Source: Phycomyces blakesleeanus NRRL 1555(-)
Taxonomy: Eukaryota > Mucoromycota > Mucoromycetes > Mucorales > Phycomycetaceae
Direction of reading: 5' to 3'
DNA length: 64,000 nt
Assembly: GCF_001638985.1 (NCBI RefSeq)
Contig: NW_017265136.1
Location: 1,136,726-1,200,725, forward strand
The stretch's first letter is position 1, and each line of letters starts with the position of its first letter. Below are positions 60,817 through 64,000 of this stretch, one piece after another. The notes beneath the pieces were generated by a model. The model was not told the DNA's origin. It ran no database searches and was given only the letters and a program-made list of their open reading frames with translations. The position numbers and the translations under genes are program-made.

Positions 60817-61980
60817 TTAGGTATCTGCACTTCCGACACTTTCTTTTAGGGACTCAAACTTATCCTCGGGCATAGGTGCACCAAAGTAGAATCCAAGAGG
60901 GATTTTTTGAGGTAGAGGTCTTACTGCAAACACACCCTTTCCTTTATCTACTCGTACCAAATCCTTCCACGAAGTAGGCATATTTCCAATATTATGAAGA
61001 TGTTCTGTGTGTCTCTGCTCATATGACACATGTGTTATCTCCAATTCTTTTTCCTTGTCTTTCACGCTTTCATCCTCGAGGATTCTGCCGTTTGAAGGAT
61101 GAAGATTTGCTTGTCTGGCGCGTAAACGACTTGCAATAAATTCGTCAAATTCTGTTATTTCTTCCTCGTGTACAAGCGGCTCTATTTTTTCTTCATAGCC
61201 AAAGTAATCGGGCCACTTTTCTCTTTCGAGGTGCTCTTCCCATTGTCTGTATTCCAGACAAGCTTTTTCAAATTTTTTGGGAGTTTCAGCAAGCTTAAAG
61301 TGCATTGATCGACTGCCATGGGGTTTGAAGGGTATAAAGTAACCGTCACTATTGTTGGTGAGAATTGCAGAAGCAGAGTTCATGGGTGTCTATGCAGGCG
61401 TCAGTCCTTTCTTTTTTTATGTCTATTCGTACACTACCTTGCCTCGAAAGACTCTCGGGAGGTCCCGTTCCTCGCTCATCTTCTTATCCAAGGCCAGGGC
61501 AGCCTTGATCAGGTCTGTCCTTGGAAGACTGTTGTCGGGATGTTGCCGGAGTGCTAAAAAAAGCATGTAAGATTGGTTATGCCAGCGGGGCTGTACTGTT
61601 TGGCGACAAGATGAATGTCGTTTTGTACGCTTGCAAGGCATTGATGAATGTGGTATAAAAAGGGAATCGGAAAAAGGTGAATATGATGTTTGACTTGAGG
61701 AATCTTCTGAATCGTGTTCAACATCATTCACAAAATGACATGTTTCGAGGTATATTCTTTTCTTGCTGGAGTAGTTGTGTGTGTTTGTGTCTTGATCTGG
61801 TTCATGAGTTTCTTCATGCTCTTTAGGTGTTGTCGGCTCATCATTAGAAGCGAATGATGGTGTACGATTTGGCTTTCGAAGCAATGTTCCTTGAGAACAA
61901 TGACCATTATTATTTGGCATAATATCTTTTCCATGCGTGGTAGTTAAGTCTGAATATACTTCCCAAGCGAGATTTGACAT
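60817..61980 (-). CDS. SET-domain-like protein, cut off at the start of SET
   Basis: Two exons (61980 to about 61443 and about 61389-60817) join at VFRGK/TPMNSASAILTNN. The N-terminal third is disordered and Ser-rich. A helical block (MLFLALRQHPDNSLPRTDLI, ALALDKKMSEERDLP) follows. Then come YFIPFKPHGSRSMHFKLAE, EYRQWEEHLEREKWPDYFG and VDKGKGVFAVRPLPQKIPLG, with FYFGAPMPEDKFESLKESVG after it. The last part matches the opening strands of a SET-type domain (KGVFAVRDI...PLGFY). The protein then stops at SADT, before the catalytic part. No continuation exon is evident downstream. It may be a truncated, inactive paralogue or a gene broken at its 3' end. About 365 residues. Start at 61980 is the first Met of a long frame, and could lie later. 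Confidence 0.6.
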
Positions 61981-63191
61981 GCTCTCTTAGGAATAAAGAA
62001 GGTTGCAAGCGAACTAAGATGAAAAAGAAGAAGAAGAAAAAACGTTTTTTTTTATTTTATTTTTATTTATTTTTTTATTTTTTCAGAGTAAAAAGGTTAC
62101 CGAATTTCGAAAGAAAATATTCCACCAATCAAAAAGGCATTGATAGACAAACTAAAAGCTAAAGGTGGAAAGGGGGAGAGTAGAAAGGGAGAGAAGGAGA
62201 AGGACCTCAATAACAATACTAACAAATAAATAAAAACACCAAGTATTTAAATATACCATTCTAAGCCTTATAGCAAGAGATCAATCCTGCTTTAAGTGGT
62301 GATGATCATAATAATGATAACAATAGTATATTGGTTATGTGTATTATAATTAATTACAATATATGTAAATATAGAGATAATGATAAAGGTAATGGTCCAT
62401 GTCAATATAAAATGATATACCGCGTTTGTAGTTTCATCGATTAACTTGATACTTGTACTGGCATAACTCATCAGTATATTAGTCATTTTTAAATTAATTT
62501 TTATAACCAAAATATTTTGGATCTGGTAATTTAACGATCAATTTCAAATAAAGAAGGAACAATGATTAATGTACACTATTTCTATACGCCTAGCTTTTCT
62601 AATGCGGTAAGATGCTGGTGAATAACTTTGAAACGAAGATGTTTTATAATCTAGAAAGAAAAATAAGCCTGAAAAACTTTAATACTTCTTTGCTACACCT
62701 TGGGTGCTATTTTTCATATCTACCCCCTCTTAACATATACATATACATACCAGATTTTGTAAGTTTTATATTCAGTGCCAGAACCCACCCATCAGCCGAT
62801 CCTACAGAGGACAATAAATTTTCTGTTAATCCAACACATCTTGTAATTTTAAACCTTTTGTTGGTTTCTAGAATGATATAAAGCTTGAACGTAATAGCCA
62901 TTTTAGTACAGCTAGATTAGAGCATACCAATCTAGGATTAGCACTACACCTTAGCTTCCTATTAGATTTATCACTGACTCACCTCACCTCAACTCCCATA
63001 ATATCATATCAAATTACATTATATTTTCCCCAATCTCAGCCACTGAGTGCGAGTGTGATGATAGCAGGTAATTTGTAACATCAAACATCAGCATTTATCC
63101 ACTTTTTTCTTATTTTTGTTTATATATATTAAAAAGAAGATCATCTAAATACCATACTTATTTTACTCTTATTTCTATTCTTATATTTCAA
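61981..63191. other. Divergent intergenic region
   Basis: Holds a poly-T/A-rich tract (about 62040-62085), simple-sequence AT and a CT/CA-rich leader (62975-63020) before the inositol kinase. Frames at 62612-62901 overlap on both strands and show no motif. Confidence 0.5.
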
Positions 63192-64000
63192 ATGGACAAT
63201 ACACATATAAAAAAGACTGTTGGCCTCATATTTAGAAAAGAGAAGCTTGAACGGTCAGGCTTTTATGGTCTTCCGGAGTACGCAATGTATGAATCCAATC
63301 GACCAACAATCAAATAAAAAAAAGTACTGCAATTTCAAGGTGCTTAACATGTATTCATACTATTGTTCATTTACAGTCAACTTGGGATCAAGATCGTATT
63401 TCTTGACTTGAATGAGCCAATCGCTAACCAAGGTCATTTCGACCTCATTGTCCACAAAATAACAGACGTTGTGGGAAAGATGCATCGTGGGGATGAGATT
63501 TCCGCTGCACAGTTTGATAATTTCTTGGTAGGAATAAACCGGGCATCACTTATATTCAACTATTAAATATAATATTTTATAAATATAAAAAAATGTTTAT
63601 AAAGAGATTTTGTGAATCTCATCCTAAAGTGATCATAATGGACACATGGGAGAATGTTGAAAAGGTTATTAATCGATCAAAGCTACACTGGCTGCTGGAA
63701 AAATCTATAGAATTCAAACCCCCTCAGAACAAAGGTACTTATAAAGTATTTATACAAAGCTTTATATATATCAATATTTTATTATTTTCTCTATTAGGAC
63801 AATTATTTAGTGTACCAAAGTCTATTTCTTTGGAATCATTTGATATGCGGTCAGAAGCACTAAATATGAAATTTCCTGTGAGTAACATCTGGCCAAGAAA
63901 TATAAAACAAAGAAAATATTAGCATTTGATTTATTAATTATATAGTAAAATATAAACGTAGATCATTTGTAAAAGGTCCAAGGCTTGTGCGTCTGTATCA
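63192..64000 (+). CDS. Inositol-tetrakisphosphate 1-kinase (ITPK1-like), 3' end missing
   Basis: ITPK1 enzymes are ATP-grasp kinases acting on inositol tris- and tetrakisphosphates. Exons read as 63192-63286, 63377-63527, 63605-63734, 63798-63877, and 63962 to the edge, all with matching phase. Seen: KKTVGLIFRKEKLERSGF, then QLGIKIVFLDLNEPI, QGHFDLIVHKITDVV, ESHPKVIIMDTWENV with KVINRSKLHWLLEK, and the strand FP/IICKRSKACAS formed across the last intron. The HK-T-D and DRS-like (NRSK) positions agree with the inositol-binding and N-terminal domains of the family. The ATP-grasp catalytic half lies beyond the window. Confidence 0.88.

Overview
This window is AT-rich fungal nuclear DNA. Genes have many short introns of about 45-100 bases with GT/AG ends, intergenic stretches are long and littered with transposon remains, and pyrimidine-rich leaders precede start codons. 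The protein set fits an early-diverging fungus, most likely Mucoromycota (Mucorales): a QDE-1/Rdp1-type RNA-dependent RNA polymerase, an allantoinase, a Mucorales-style SET-like protein, and TnpB/Fanzor-like relics. This placement rests on recalled family resemblance, not on a search.

Layout. 0.1-2.9 kb: the 3' part of an SFSWAP-type splicing regulator, convergent with an allantoinase. 2.9-17.8 kb: gene-poor and repeat-rich. It holds a decayed, intron-bearing TnpB/Fanzor-like gene (5.4-8.0 kb) split by a long-TIR MITE, two other TIR elements and several coding relics. 17.8-28.5 kb: MAP kinase kinase, Pif1 helicase, RNA-dependent RNA polymerase, and a small RNase H divergent from the polymerase. 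31-41 kb: Zn2Cys6 transcription factor, Gin4/Hsl1/BRSK-type kinase, SMU1 and an MFSD6-like transporter. 41.7-45.1 kb: a second TnpB-like relic and loose ORFs. 46-52.7 kb: CLASRP, Yippee, an alpha/beta hydrolase, a small unknown gene, a DMT-family transporter and ribosomal protein uS8. 55-64 kb: an AT-hook/coiled-coil protein, an inverted pair of small related ORFs, a SET-like protein cut off early, and the 5' half of an inositol-phosphate kinase (ITPK1 type) leaving the window.

How the genes relate. There is no sign of one operon-like system. Three pre-mRNA splicing factors lie here (SFSWAP, SMU1, CLASRP), two of them with the uncommon DRY_EERY domain. The RNA polymerase belongs to RNA silencing, which in these fungi can restrain transposons such as those in this window. 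The most unusual content is the spliced, zinc-ribbon-bearing TnpB/Fanzor-like pseudogene and its possible second relative. Exon boundaries given below were read by eye from splice sites and frame continuity.
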